This document shows, one piece after another, positions 45,216 through 54,562 of a stretch of DNA of 64,000 nt. Location of the stretch: NCBI GenBank assembly GCA_905221605.1, contig CAJNDS010002486.1, forward strand, positions 1-64,000. The letters run 5' to 3'. The position numbers and the translations under genes were made by a program. This DNA is from Symbiodinium natans (lineage: Eukaryota; Sar; Dinophyceae; Suessiales; Symbiodiniaceae). Each line of letters begins with the position of its first letter. Position 1 is the stretch's first letter. The notes beneath the pieces are model-generated. The model was not told the DNA's origin. It saw only the letters and a program-made list of their open reading frames with translations, and searched no databases.

Positions 45216-46178
45216 CTACCGCCCTTTGGCCCAAGGTCGCTGTGTACACGCCTTTTGGGCGTGGCGCCTCGCTGCTATGATGTGGTGCGAGACAGCTGCA
45301 GTCATGCTGAAGGACATCCCGCGAGGCCCTGCGAGGTACACAAAGTCAGCAACCTCGTTGTAAACCTGCGCGCTGACCCGGACGAAGCATTGCCCTTGCC
45401 ACAGGAATAACGGTACAAAGGTCCGGGTTTCAGAGTGTCTCGAAACTCCAAAGCAGCAGACATTGCCAGAAAGGCGCTGTAGTCTTTGGTGCCGGTGTAA
45501 GAAAACTGCAGTTGGAAGAAGCTCAAGCCCTTGCCCTCGTCGCTGATCACAATTGGGGTGAATCAAGTGCTGCTTGTCCCTTGCAACCCACAGGATTGCA
45601 CTTCCTTTCGTGCCCAGTGGCCAAATAAAGATCTGCACCAATCTTTGGAATGTTCAAGGGGACATGGCCCAAAGCATGTGCCCCATCGATCAAAACCATG
45701 ACGCCTTTTTGATGGCACGTCTGCACCAGCTCTTCCACAAGTAGGAGGATTGCAATAACACTTGTAATATGACTGAAGCTGGCTAGCTCCACGGAAGGAT
45801 TGCCGTCCAACGCACTCTGGACATTTGCTTGCACGGATCGCTTCTGCCGCTCGCCATTGCAGTGCTCAGATACAGCATAGCCGATTTCGGGTTCATGGAG
45901 AAGTGCTCCTCGATGGCATACACCGCGGCCTGGAGGGAAGGGAGCGGTTTCTGGAGTTCGGACGTTTTAGATGAGGCGCTTGCACCTTCTTGCTCTGCAT
46001 GCTCTCCGTCTGCTACACTATTGAAAGAATATTGAAAGGCTTGAGAACTGAGGATGTCGTCTTTCAAAAGCTCCTTGGCGTTGAGCGTGTCCGAGGCCAT
46101 GTCCGGTATGAGCATGTGCACGCCCCCGTCGACAAGCCCCTGAACCTCACAGCGCACGGCTTGGAATGCGAACTCCAC
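45216..46178 (-). pseudogene. Class V aminotransferase (isopenicillin-N-epimerase-like), decayed
   Basis: PLP-dependent fold-type I enzyme family. On the minus strand one frame (45,834-45,625) gives ELASFSHITSV, then VMVLIDGAHALGHVPLNI, where D and H of D-G-A-H contact PLP in the family, then GADLY. The next frame reads WPLGTKGSAILWVARDKQHL, and a third SDEGKGLSFFQLQFSYTGTK and DYSAFLAMSAALEFRDTL, all matching the family in order. A fourth piece, VYNEVADFV, follows. The family's T-G-N-x-H-K-W segment, with the PLP-binding lysine between GADLY and W, is missing: only 1 nt separates the two where about 18 are expected. With that deletion and three frame changes, this is very probably inactive. 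The N-terminal part at 46,178-45,840 is only loosely similar. Confidence 0.65.
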
Positions 46179-47381
46179 GGCTTCTCAAGTTGCCGTCTGC
46201 CTTCTTTGAATACTTGTTCGCTGGATTGCGCGTCTGATGTTAGCAGAAAAAGCCCGCCAACACCCCCAAGCCGCACGTTGAAATGAGTTGCTCGGCGTTT
46301 TGGCCCGCCCCGACAAGCCCGAACCCAAGACCCTAACCAAGACCCTCCCCGACCACAAAGATCACAAAGGTTGTGGACAAATGGCTGCTTCTGCGGGCGT
46401 CTTGTGCGCAATAACAGCCCAGGCAAGACCCACGTGTGGGAGAAAACCCTGTGCCGCGGGAACGCTAGCCGCCCGCCTCTGAAGGCGCTCCCCAGAGCAA
46501 AACCCGACAAAAAAACCGGAAAGAAGCCCGACGAGCATAGCACGTAAGGAATGCAAAAATGCTCCAAACGTCGAAAACAAAAACACAACCTTTTCAGACC
46601 GGGCTTGCCACCGCCCTCGGAAGAACTCATTCATGCTAAATCCCCTACCGCATTCGGACAGCGTTGAAGGCGGAGCATGGCAGAACTATGGCAAAGCCAA
46701 ACGCCCTAAAACAGGCACAGGTGGCCACGGAACACACGGGAAACATCGCAAAACACGGGGCGCATGTTCATGCTTCGTCTCATTTGATCTCTGTTTTCAC
46801 CCTGCAAAGAGATATCATGTTACCTAGTATGAACCCGTGTCGTCAGTGCTATCTGCTATTATGCACAATGCTGCTGCCAATCACGTATTACGTGATTCTG
46901 CTGATTCGCCTCGGCTTCCTACCCCCTGCGAGTCCAACCACTCCGGTGACCAGGCCCAGGAGATCGGGCGATGAGGCGAGGAGGAGAGGAGCACCAACAA
47001 CCCCGCACCGACGGTGAGAAACGACTATGTAAGTATCAACAAACATTTTGACCGTGCAGATGCAAGCTTGCAGCTTGCGCGGCTTGGAAGGTGGCCTTTT
47101 TTTGCTTTCGACATGATGCTCGTACAAGCTCTACAAGCACTTGCCCGATCTTGGCCCCTCCCCCTTTGCAAACACGTGCAAACACCATGCTCGTAGGAAG
47201 GGCTTCGAATGTTTCATACAGTTACTTGCCGCAATTCCTCGTGATGCTCTCACGCGCGAGCTTGCCTGAACGGGCGGGGAAGGGGGGGGTGGCTGGGGAG
47301 CAGCGTACCACCCGCCCATATGCAAAACAATGCTTATGCTTCATGGCTTGGAAGGATGCAGGCGTACTTGCAGCAAGTCCT
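46179..47381. other. No clear gene
   Basis: Several moderate frames on both strands and no recognised motif. It holds the shared inverted motif at 46,996-47,020, and G-rich strings near 47,275-47,300. Confidence 0.35.
46996..47020. other. Shared motif with short inverted repeat (copy 1)
   Basis: CCCCGCACCGACGGTG, where CACCG and CGGTG are arms around one A. The same motif, one base different, is at 62,896-62,917; both are preceded by AACAA and followed by a purine-rich run. Possibly ends of a small element or an RNA stem. Confidence 0.4.
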
Positions 47382-47448
47382 CTAGTCCTCTCGACGGCAT
47401 GATGTTCTTATAACAGCGAGCTTGCCGTGCTGAACAAGGTTAACAAGG

Positions 47449-47481
<33 letters not shown>

Positions 47482-48263
47482 GCAGCACGCCGATGGCTTC
47501 GGTTCGAGCATTTGCAGCATGTGATAGGATTTGCTTCTGCGCAACAACGGAATCTAAAGGCAGTCCACTCGCAATCCACCCATAACCACGAAGCCAACGC
47601 AAAGCCATTGCATGTCCACTGCGAGGCCACGGCCCAGTCACCCCAGATGCAGTGCCGAGGGCAGCCCTCGAGCCTGCAAACCTGCAACGAGAGCATGGCA
47701 GAACCCAGCCCCGCTGCCGCCAAGGAGACTGCCAAGACCACGTCACAATCATCAAGGATTAATGTTTGCAGCTGATACCTGAGGCTTGGCATCCCGGCAG
47801 CCGGGATTCTGTCGGGGATCTGGACCGCGGCATGGCGTGGATTCTTCACGGGAGAAGGCAGGGGCCTGATGGGTTCAATGAGTCCAGGCGGGGTGGAGGA
47901 CTGGAGACCCTGGAACTCTGCCCAAAAGAGCCACTGAGTTTTCTCGGGTAGCATGTCCAGCACTAGGATACAAGTGTACCCCCTAGAAAGGGCATGGTAG
48001 AACTTCATGCAAAAATCAGAGACACGTAGAAGCACTTGCTTGTCAGCTTGGCAAGTCGAGCCAGCATGTGGGCGTGATATTTCATTCTGCCATGACCCTG
48101 CGGTATGACCCATCAGAACATTGCACGCCTGGTTTTGGCCGTGGAGCTTAGCTTTCAAATAATGCCTGCCGCCGGATGTTTTCAACATCTTGCCCGGCAA
48201 ACACAGACCTGCCGCTGGCGGCAATACGAGTGAATGGCCTCCCCTTCCCGGTGCGTGAACCAC
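47382..48263 (-). CDS. Hypothetical protein, 293 codons
   Basis: Open from an ATG at 48,263. Residues about 20-160 look protein-like (KMLKTSGGRHYLKAKLHG, VSDFCMKFYHALSRGY, LVLDMLPEKTQWLFWAEFQG), and about 185-205 are hydrophobic (VVLAVSLAAAGLGSAML). The end reads through the poly-G tract as poly-proline and is not credible as protein. The true coding part may end or splice before about 47,560. No family recognised. Confidence 0.3.
47450..47480. repeat. Poly-G tract (31 nt)
   Basis: Thirty-one consecutive G on the plus strand; exact length is likely uncertain in any assembly. Confidence 0.85.
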
Positions 48264-48330
48264 AGTGGAAGCTCAGCTTAGTTCGTGATTGACTGAATGG
48301 AAATCGGGAATGTTCATGGTTTGGGGGGAA

Positions 48331-49950
48331 CCAGTCGCGCCAGATGACTGCTCTTGCTGCTCAACAACTTTCTGGAGCAAAGTACCGAGGCTGGGGCCAA
48401 TCGCACATCATGCACTCAGTGCTGCAAACGGAAATGAGATTCAGCGGCTGCAATGCAGGAAACCAGCTCAGACCTGGACGAAGTCAATTGCAGCTGCAAC
48501 CCTTCGAAGCTTTCGTCGGAGGACTGCGGGTCAGGAATCCTGAGCTCACTTGGGAGAGGCTGGCCAGGCCTTGAATCAAAATTGTCATTCTCTGATGGAG
48601 ACGAACAAATATGAAACTGTCGATCTCCGCACTTTTGCTTGTGACTGGTTCTGTCCATTCTTCGTTCCGCACATCATGATCCATCCGGGAATATAAGCTT
48701 CTTAGAGTGAACTTCAGGCACCCCCCCCGGGAGAGAACTGGACTCCGTGACTCAAATCTCTTCATGTATGGAAACAAGAGCTTAGGGGGCATCCTTGCAG
48801 AACCTTGACATCCGGCACGCGTCACAAAACCATCATGGACAAAAGGATACTCCGAGCATAGAGTGACACAATAGCACTGGATTGTAAAAAGTCGAGTAAG
48901 AATGTAGATTAAAGGACCCTACAGCGCTGCAGCATTGCACATCTAAGCCCCAGGCGAGAAAACAGCCATCGCGTCGTTGAGCACCTGAAAAGGTGCATGT
49001 TAGTCATCAGACAAGATTAATGTTCTCTAGTGACTCTAGTGCTTGCCATCAGAAAAGCAAATACTCCTGACCTAACCATGGCGCATCATTACGCTAGCAC
49101 CTGTCGGGGCTGAAACCAAAGCCAACAAAGGCCTGCATACGTGAGACCATGATGCACACAGCCATGTGCAAACTGCTGTAGACTGCACGCGACACCGCTG
49201 TACACACGTTACAGCGGAATTTGAAAGCATGGGCAGGCTGGCCGGCGACTGATCTAAAGAGCCCCATTCGCAAAACCGAAAGACACTCCAGCGAGGCCCA
49301 GACTACACAGAAAGAAGCTGGTGGAGAAGTCGCTGGACTGCCGCATCGGTTGCCAGTTCCATGGCGACGACAGGTAACCGTGAACGGTCTAACAGCCTTT
49401 TGAGGTTTAGCATGGGAAAAGCCTATGAATACAGGGCCCTGATTTAATACAGTATGCATCATCCACGCTCTCTCTGCTTTGTTCCCTTGTCCTCTTGAGC
49501 CCATCCCGCACAGGTGAACTTCTCCTTTTTGAGCTTCTTGCATTTTATCTCTCTTTTATGTCTCGTTCTGCTCCTCTATGCTGCTCTCCTCTTCTCCTGT
49601 GCTCTTGGCATCTTTTTGCGAGCGCCTGGGCGCGCGCCGCCCTCGCCTCCAAGGGCGCTCGGAGGCTCGCGGAGCTCGGGCCTCGAAGGTCCGGAAAGAA
49701 CTCTTCGCTTCGCGTCTGAGAAAAGAGAGCTGAGAGTAAGAGGATCAAATTCAGATTCAGAAAGAAAAGAAAGAAGTAAGAAAAAGGGAGAGAGCAAAAG
49801 AGAGCAAAACAAGCACAAAGCGGAAAACCGCGAGAGAAATCTGTCTTGGAAAAGAGAAGCGAAGGGAGGCTGAGCTAGAAGAGCAGAAGAAATCGTCGCT
49901 GTGCCCGTCCCTCTGCAGCCCCCAGGTGCCTCGGGCGGACTTTGGCCTCA
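48331..49950. repeat. Dispersed duplication, copy B
   Basis: Homologue of 34,985-36,104 in the same orientation. Extra blocks relative to copy A are about 48,432-48,722 and 49,080-49,200. The first carries a protein-like minus frame (MDHDVRNEEWTEPVTSKSAE, then FIFVRLHQRMTILIQGL). Copy B lacks the poly-AG expansion of copy A and the ACAGAACACCCATGCCGTG segment. Homology ends at GGACTTTGGCCT (49,947). Confidence 0.85.
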
Positions 49951-50289
49951 CCTGTCAACGAGACGGCACATCAAAGCCCTTTTTGACTCGCAAAGGCCCG
50001 TAGACTCCACAAAGACGTAGAGACTTCTCCCCGCCTCTTGGCCGGGAAGGCTCCTCAACAGAAAGGGCTCAAAGATCGCAAGTCACGGCGCCAGAAACCG
50101 CCGACCCTTGTGGGCCAGCGATAAGGAGAAGCAACTTTTTTAAGAGAAGCCATTTGTTCTCAAAGGCGTTCCGCCTGCTCGCTCCCCCCATTTGCCCTTC
50201 CCACCTCCGACCCTCAGTACTTTCTGCAGCTTCAGGTTCAGCATTTCGGGTTGGGCCACCGCACCGACAATCACCTCCACGCCGCCTCA

Positions 50290-50853
50290 TCAAGCTTGAA
50301 AGCTTTGTAATATAGTAGTCAGATGAACATGTTGATGTCGAGTTCTCCGAAGCCCTCCAAGCATTCCCAACCCCGCCCTCAGTGTCTTGTTCTTGTTCGA
50401 CAACGCACTTTCGTTCTCACAGGAGGCCTCGCCTAGAAGAAAAACTAACCATCTCCACAAAAACAGCAGGGTAGCGCTGTCCTCGATGTGTCTGGCCGGC
50501 CTCAACTTACCAGCAGAAGTCGTCTGCCAAACACGCCGCGCCCACTGCCATACCACTCCGAGCGCGCCTGCCGCGCTGTTTCGCGCGGCGGGAGGAGGCC
50601 CTGCAAAGCACAGGAAGCAAGCACAAACGGCAAACGCGCAGACCAAAAGCAGGCCCAAAACATGTTCCAGAAACGAATTGAAGGCAACTGCCAGAACCAT
50701 TGAATGTCTCGAGATGTCTCGAGGCAAGTCCAGAGGCAACTCGGGCAGCGGCCGACCGTGCATCCAGTGCGCGAGGCGATGGCTGACATTGGCCGCTGCA
50801 CCTCGCGCCGACTCCTCTGCTTTCCACGATTCCTTCCTGATCCGCCTTATCAT
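50290..50853 (-). CDS. Hypothetical membrane protein
   Basis: 187 codons from an ATG at 50,853. Residues about 51-85 are a long hydrophobic run (VLGLLLVCAFAVCACFLCF) and a shorter one lies near 128-137 (LLFLWRWLVFLL); the N terminus is basic. No family recognised, and overlapping frames are also open, so support is weak. Confidence 0.22.
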   Translation of the reverse strand: MIRRIRKESWKAEESARGAAANVSHRLAHWMHGRPLPELPLDLPRDISRHSMVLAVAFNSFLEHVLGLLLVCAFAVCACFLCFAGPPPAARNSAAGALGVVWQWARRVWQTTSAGKLRPARHIEDSATLLFLWRWLVFLLGEASCENESALSNKNKTLRAGLGMLGGLRRTRHQHVHLTTILQSFQA

Positions 50854-51111
50854 CGCGTTATCCTTCCGGCCAAGTTAGTGAAGCTGCATTGCTGAAGGTG
50901 ACGCCGAATTGTCCCCCCTTTACACTTTTCCACGTCTCACGACCACGCCGAACTTGCCCTCCTTGAGCCCATACAACCTGTCGACTGTACTCCCTGCCGA
51001 AACAGGCTTGCGAATCACGAAAAGGCTTACCTGGAACATAGAAGCTTCGGGACACGCGGTAGCGTTTCTTGTCAAGTCAGATGTGGACGAATTAGAACGA
51101 AAAGCTGCTCA

Positions 51112-51246
51112 CAATGCGTCTTCGCCTCCTAATTCGGTTTCGCAATGCGTCTTCGCCCTAATTCGGTCGGCTTCGCAATGCGTCTTCGCCTGCCAATGCG
51201 TCTTCGCCTCCCAATGCGTTTTCGCCTTCCAATACGTCTTCGCTGA
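51112..51246. repeat. 18-bp minisatellite CAATGCGTCTTCGCCTNC
   Basis: Six units begin CAATGCGTCTTCGC (one with GCGTTTTC, one with ATACGTC). The first two are followed by CTAATTCGGT spacers and are 31 and 33 bp long; the next ones are 18 bp. Confidence 0.9.
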
Positions 51247-52740
51247 CTGGGTCCTTTAAGGAGGTTTTTTCGGCTTCGCAAACCGGCTTCGGTTTCAGAT
51301 CAACCCCTAAACCCCTCCCCGTCCCAGCCGCAATGCTCTTTTGAACTCCCCCCCCCCCCCGTGCCTCGCGCATTTCCTTGTCACGAGCTGGAGTTCCAGG
51401 AGCTCCTCTTTGACCAGTCACAAGCCGGTCACAAGTCGCTCACGGCAGGTGACAGCAAGGCCTTGAAACATTCGGGGAGTGCCCTTTCCTGCCGACATCG
51501 CAGCAGACGACGGCCGCCGCACCTGCCGCAAAAAGGACCAGCAATCAACGCAAAAGGCTGGGGAGGCACAAGGAACGAGCACAGACGGCCCCAGAGCAGA
51601 GAAACCCACCACAAAAAGAGGCCCGGACTTCTGCGGAGGGTCGTGCGCTGCGCGGTGTCGCGGGCCCTGCAGCTGGCAAAGAGCATAAATGATGGGATGC
51701 TACAGAGTCCTACGTCCTACGTCGGCATGCATCTCGGCGCACTGTGAAGGGGAAGCATCGGAGCAGCCCGCCGCACCTCGCAGCACCGTGCCGCAGCACC
51801 CATACAGTTCAAAAAGAGCTGGTGGCATCCGGTGGCCATCGGCCATTCTTTGGCCCGCACAATTTCCCGCACATCACCTTCGACAGCACGTGCAGTGCGG
51901 GGTGTTGTCGGCCCTGTAGTGGGGTTAAGCGGGCACTGGACATCAGCATGACAACAAATGTCAGGCCGTCAAGACACGATGACAGAATCATACAGAGGCT
52001 TCGCAGAGGCTGCAGCGAAGGCTGGAAGCCGTCGTGGCTGCTGACGATGGTCTGGTTGACACCGGCTTGACCTCAGCCAGACACAGGCACAAGTCGCAGA
52101 CCATGAAGCTGCATGCGGGTTCCCCTCTTGAACCACGCCTCGCCAGCGAGAGCTCGAGTGGCGCTGGCCAGGGGAGTGACAGGCCCTGAGTTGGCATTCA
52201 AACTTTTCAGGTCCAGGCTTCCTACGATGCTGGCTTGCAATCTGCACGGTGACTCTCCAGTTGGTCTTGGGGGTCCACGTGGCTTGGTGAAAACAGGCCT
52301 CTGGCGCACCTGAGTTATTTGGCTCATGCAACAACGCAACAGCCTCGGAGTGCTTTTTGCATCTTCTTTCACAGGACTGGGCGAAGATTGTGTCGGAAGA
52401 TGAGTTGGAAGACCTGGACTACGCAAAACTTGGCGGGTTCGTCCCTCCCCGGCTCACATCTCCACACATCTCCACACATCTCCACACATCTCCACACATC
52501 TCCACACACCTTTTCCACATCTCTCCACACATCTTGACCGGGCCCTGGGCCGGCTGGGCGAGCGCGGCCGAGGCGGGGGCACAGTGTGCCGGAGCTCCGT
52601 GCGGTGACAAACCCAGTCGTGGCCGCACCTGAGACGAAGCCGCAGCCCACGCGCAGAACAAAGAAACCCGATCAACGCCTTTCAAGATCAAGGAGCCATA
52701 CTGGGCCCGTCTGGACCTTTTCTTAGGGCTCTGCTGCCGA
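51247..52740. other. Mixed sequence, no clear gene
   Basis: Contains a poly-C run at 51,349-51,360 and many overlapping short frames on both strands. No domain was recognised. Confidence 0.35.
52454..52535. repeat. 10-bp minisatellite TCCACACATC
   Basis: About six units of TCCACACATC, the last ones degenerate (CCTTTTCCACATCTC). Related ACCACATCTC strings form another small cluster at about 54,822-54,890. Confidence 0.9.
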
Positions 52741-52741
52741 G

Positions 52742-53640
52742 TCACACGCGGCAGGTGCCGGGGTCGTGGAAGGTTTGGCAGGGGCAGCCTGCTACTTGAC
52801 AGGCGAAGAAGCCTGTCGGGCTGTGGTCCAGATTTCCGTGTCCACCTCTGCAATCAAAATAATCCAGGAAAGATTCAGATCGAACTCCCCTACAAAATAC
52901 CAACAGCTGGGCTCTGGACAGCTGCAGCGTGAGTAGGGCTGCACGTACGTAAACTTGACGCAGCCGCAGTTGTGCTGACCTTCTGCTATGTTGCTGGTGC
53001 ATGCACTCACTATACTCACTCACGCTCCTCACTTCTCTTCTGTCGCTCGTTTCCTTCGAGAGTCTTGGGCACAACTTGTAACCTGCAGCGTCAGAGTCAG
53101 CGATGTGGAACTATTTTAATGCGTATGAGGAGAAGGCAAAGTCCTTCGTGCTCCCTAAACCCAGATTTTCCTCTCCTCATATCTTCTCATCTCTTCTCAT
53201 CTCTTCTCATCTCTCCTCATCTCTCCTCATCTCTCCTCATCTCTCCTCATCTCTCCTCATCTCTCCTCATCTCTCCTCATCTCTCCTCATCTCTCCTCAT
53301 CTCTCCTCATCTCTCCTCATCTCTCCTCATCTCTCCTCATCTCTCCTCACCTCTCCTCACCTCTCCTCACCTCTCCTCCTCTCCCAAGCCCCCAAGATGT
53401 CACATCGCCTTGGCCTCTGCTTTTGGGGCCAAATGCATCCATCAACGCAGTAAGGGTCGGGCACTTCTCCCAGCCATCTGACGAAGGCGTTCCAGCATGC
53501 CGATGGTCACTCAAAGGATGTCCGCAGAAGCAGACCTCATGAAAGAGAAAAGGAGAAAAACTCACTGACAAATTGCCTGACAATTGCCTGCCCCCTTGCA
53601 TGCAGCACAAGGCGCCGTTTGCGCACCCGGTTGGATGCAT
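52742..53640 (-). CDS. Cys-rich coding segments of an unidentified gene
   Basis: Two minus-strand pieces flank a 10-bp minisatellite. The upstream one (53,540-53,400) reads EVCFCGHPLSDHRHAGTPSS, a C-x-C-G-H-x3-D-H pattern. The downstream one (52,980-52,850) reads NCGCVKFTYVQPYSRCSCP followed by EPSCWYFVG. Such C-x-C/C-G-H spacing recalls zinc-binding FAM221-like proteins, but I cannot confirm that. If one gene, the minisatellite at 53,171-53,380 would sit in its intron. TTTTGATTGCAG at about 52,850 is a plausible splice acceptor on this strand. Confidence 0.3.
53171..53380. repeat. 10-bp polypyrimidine minisatellite CTCTCCTCAT
   Basis: Twenty-one units of CTCTCCTCAT or close variants (ATCTTCTCAT, CTCTTCTCAT on the left; CTCTCCTCAC on the right). 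Almost pure pyrimidine on one strand. Confidence 0.96.
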
Positions 53641-54362
53641 GGTTGCAGACGATCTTTACGAGCACCTTAGCAAGCCGTTATCAAGAAAGCCGCTGCAAGT
53701 CTTTCCCTTACATGACACTCCATCCGCACCCATGACTTCATACTACAACATACTACAACCGCTCGCTTATCATCACTTATCAACCCTCCCGGGGCCCTGG
53801 CCGGGCGAGTAGCCGCCCAGAGCCGCGACTTCGCAGACGTGGCAGGCCCAGACCACCACGCGCGGAGGCTGCGGCGGCTTCACCGGCACTACGCCTCAAC
53901 TCTCGAAAAGGGCTACAACTGCGCTGCAAGCTGCAAGTCGCAGGGCTTCAAGCTTTTTGCATGCTTGAGGGTGTACTATACCAAGCGTGGGATCTGTTGC
54001 TTTGCGGCTTAAACATTCCGAAAGTGTCATATCAGGGTACGCATTCGTTGAGTGAGTCAAGCGGTTCTTTGCCCAGCGGCGCTCGACGCGGACTGGGCCC
54101 GGTTTGCACCACCGCGCGCGGCGCCGCTGTGCTGCGGTGAGGATGCCGCCCAAGGAGAGGGGGCCCTGCGTGAAAAACTAGATGCAAAGCCGCTCCCCAT
54201 AGCTTCCAGAGGCTTGCATTGAGTCGGTACTCCCTGAGTCGGCAAGCCGGTTGCCTTTCCCAACTTCTCCAACAAGCAGTCTTTGGCAGAGGCAATGTCC
54301 CGGAACCGCCGTTCAGACTCCTGGAGTCGCAGTATCTGACCCTGACTTGGACATCCACACAA
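53641..54362. other. No clear gene
   Basis: Mixed composition; CATACTACAACATACTACAAC near 53,740 is a small direct repeat. Frames on both strands, none recognised. Confidence 0.35.
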
Positions 54363-54560
54363 TCAAAGGGTGCCTCGGAATTCTGGTCCGGGTTCTTGTC
54401 CTGAATGTGCTTCTGAGATCAGGTTCCAACATTTTCGAAGACTGCAAACTTTCCAGACAAAAAGCAATTCAGCAAATCTTTCAAACTCAGCGTCTGGGTG
54501 GCACAAGAGTGCCAGGCGGCGGTAAGCTCGCCGTACGTCGGCCGCACTGCATCCTGGCAA
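54363..54560 (-). pseudogene. J-domain (DnaJ-like) fragment
   Basis: The minus frame, opening after a TAG at about 54,567, reads PGCSAADVRRAYRRLALLCH followed by PD: helix II and the H-P-D loop of a J-domain, which stimulates Hsp70 ATPase. Helix I (normally Y-x-x-L-G) is absent upstream because of the in-frame stop, and the region after HPD (EFERFAELL) is shorter than the usual helix III start. The neighbouring frame upstream (54,693-54,560; FCAYVMLGLSEGSSLRMCAV) is protein-like but not J-domain. It is either one exon of a spliced gene or a remnant. Confidence 0.45.
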
Positions 54561-54562
54561 GG

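Noticed and set aside
34985..49950. The two direct copies as long terminal repeats of a giant retrotransposon
   Set aside because: No TG...CA ends, primer-binding site, reverse transcriptase or integrase were seen between them, and the copies differ by internal blocks of hundreds of bases.
53103..53481. Serine/leucine/histidine repeat proteins across the 10-bp array
   Set aside because: Translations of the CTCTCCTCAT unit.
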